From: DASZVN01 sp035547055
GTDB lineage: Bacteria > Pseudomonadota > Alphaproteobacteria > Rhizobiales > Methylopilaceae
Length of the DNA: 20,791 bases
Direction: 5' to 3'
NCBI GenBank assembly: GCA_035547055.1
Contig: DASZVN010000135.1
Location: forward strand, 1-20,791
A program made the translations under genes and the position numbers. This document shows, in pieces, positions 20,608 through 20,791 of the stretch (within the stretch, counting starts at the first letter, position 1; each line of letters starts with the position of its first letter). The notes under the pieces are model-generated. The model did not search any database. It was not told where the DNA came from and worked only from the letters and a program-made list of their open reading frames with translations.

Positions 20608-20791
20608 TCACCGTCTTTCGCCGAGCGGGACGAAGGGGCGATTTTCCGGGCCGGTATAGACGGCGGTGGGGCGGATGATGCGGTTGTCGGCGCGCTGCTC
20701 CATGACGTGGGCGGCCCAGCCGGCGGTGCGGGCGATGACGAAGAGCGGCGTGAACATCGCGGTCGGCACGCCCATCTGGTGGTAGCTGACG
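20608..20791 (-). CDS. prpC: C-terminal end of citrate/2-methylcitrate synthase (partial)
   Basis: The minus-strand frame enters at the window edge and gives 60 residues before TGA (20610-20608). The segment MGVPTAMFTPLFVIARTAGWAAHVMEQ, followed by DNRIIRPTAVYTGPENRPFVPLGER, is the conserved C-terminal end of type II citrate synthase and 2-methylcitrate synthase proteins. The N-terminal four fifths, including most of the catalytic residues, lie outside the window. Its position upstream of methylisocitrate lyase favours 2-methylcitrate synthase (propionyl-CoA plus oxaloacetate). The order synthase, lyase differs from the more common prpB-prpC order. Confidence 0.85.
   Translation of the reverse strand, partial: VSYHQMGVPTAMFTPLFVIARTAGWAAHVMEQRADNRIIRPTAVYTGPENRPFVPLGERR

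Noticed and set aside
18255..20678. A long plus-strand open frame antisense to the MFS and prpB genes
   Set aside because: It is rich in Arg, His, Gly and Asp with no recognisable domain and mirrors the codon bias of the minus-strand genes, which have clear family motifs.

Overview
The window is a stretch of high-GC bacterial chromosome that reads as an alphaproteobacterium. The evidence is the housekeeping block plsX-fabH-ihfA-merR, a two-domain cold shock protein followed by a DUF192 protein, a short HisKA_2-type kinase, and an exact match to the EcfG stress sigma factor consensus. The order or genus cannot be named from sequence reading alone. There is no phage, IS element, CRISPR array, rRNA or tRNA. 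Genes are densely packed.

Layout. 1-2845 (+): the tail of an unknown gene, then a DUF1932-type NAD(P) dehydrogenase and a GMC oxidoreductase that share one uninterrupted reading frame. 3023-6199 (-): a Sel1-like small protein, a YqjE/holin-X-like and a DUF883 (YqjD-like) membrane protein pair behind an EcfG-type promoter, an alpha/beta-barrel monooxygenase-like protein, DUF192, and a double cold-shock protein. 6289-7528: a sirtuin and a glyoxalase I, divergent with start codons only 31 bp apart. 7657-7920 (+): an exported His/Lys-rich peptide with a strong terminator. 7995-11056: a gentisate module made of a PhzS-like flavin hydroxylase and gentisate dioxygenase (-), with a divergent zeta-class GST isomerase (+). 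11060-14129 (-): merR, ihfA, fabH, plsX. 14367-14988 (+): two small unknown proteins. 14995-15492 (-): folK. 15614-18367 (+): a sensorless histidine kinase, a class I aminotransferase and a dienelactone hydrolase. 18339-20791 (-): an MFS transporter, methylisocitrate lyase and the tail of a 2-methylcitrate synthase.

The most notable signal is a dispersed palindromic element (consensus ends GTAGGGTGGGCA / TGCCCACCCTAC), present four times at 136-175, 1036-1110, 3555-3630 and 20525-20602. Three copies are doublets, two hairpins enclosed by an outer stem, which resembles REPIN/BIME elements. All four sit at or within 10 nt of the 3' end of a gene. In the first copy the TAG of the element is the stop codon of the upstream gene. 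In the second copy the equivalent TAG is TTG while the opposite arm still carries the old complement. Loss of that stop appears to have joined the dehydrogenase and the GMC oxidoreductase into one 881-residue frame.

Functionally the window mixes aromatic and propionate catabolism (gentisate module, dienelactone hydrolase, methylcitrate genes) with fatty-acid initiation, folate synthesis and stress or envelope functions. No previously unknown multi-gene defence or biosynthetic system could be supported.
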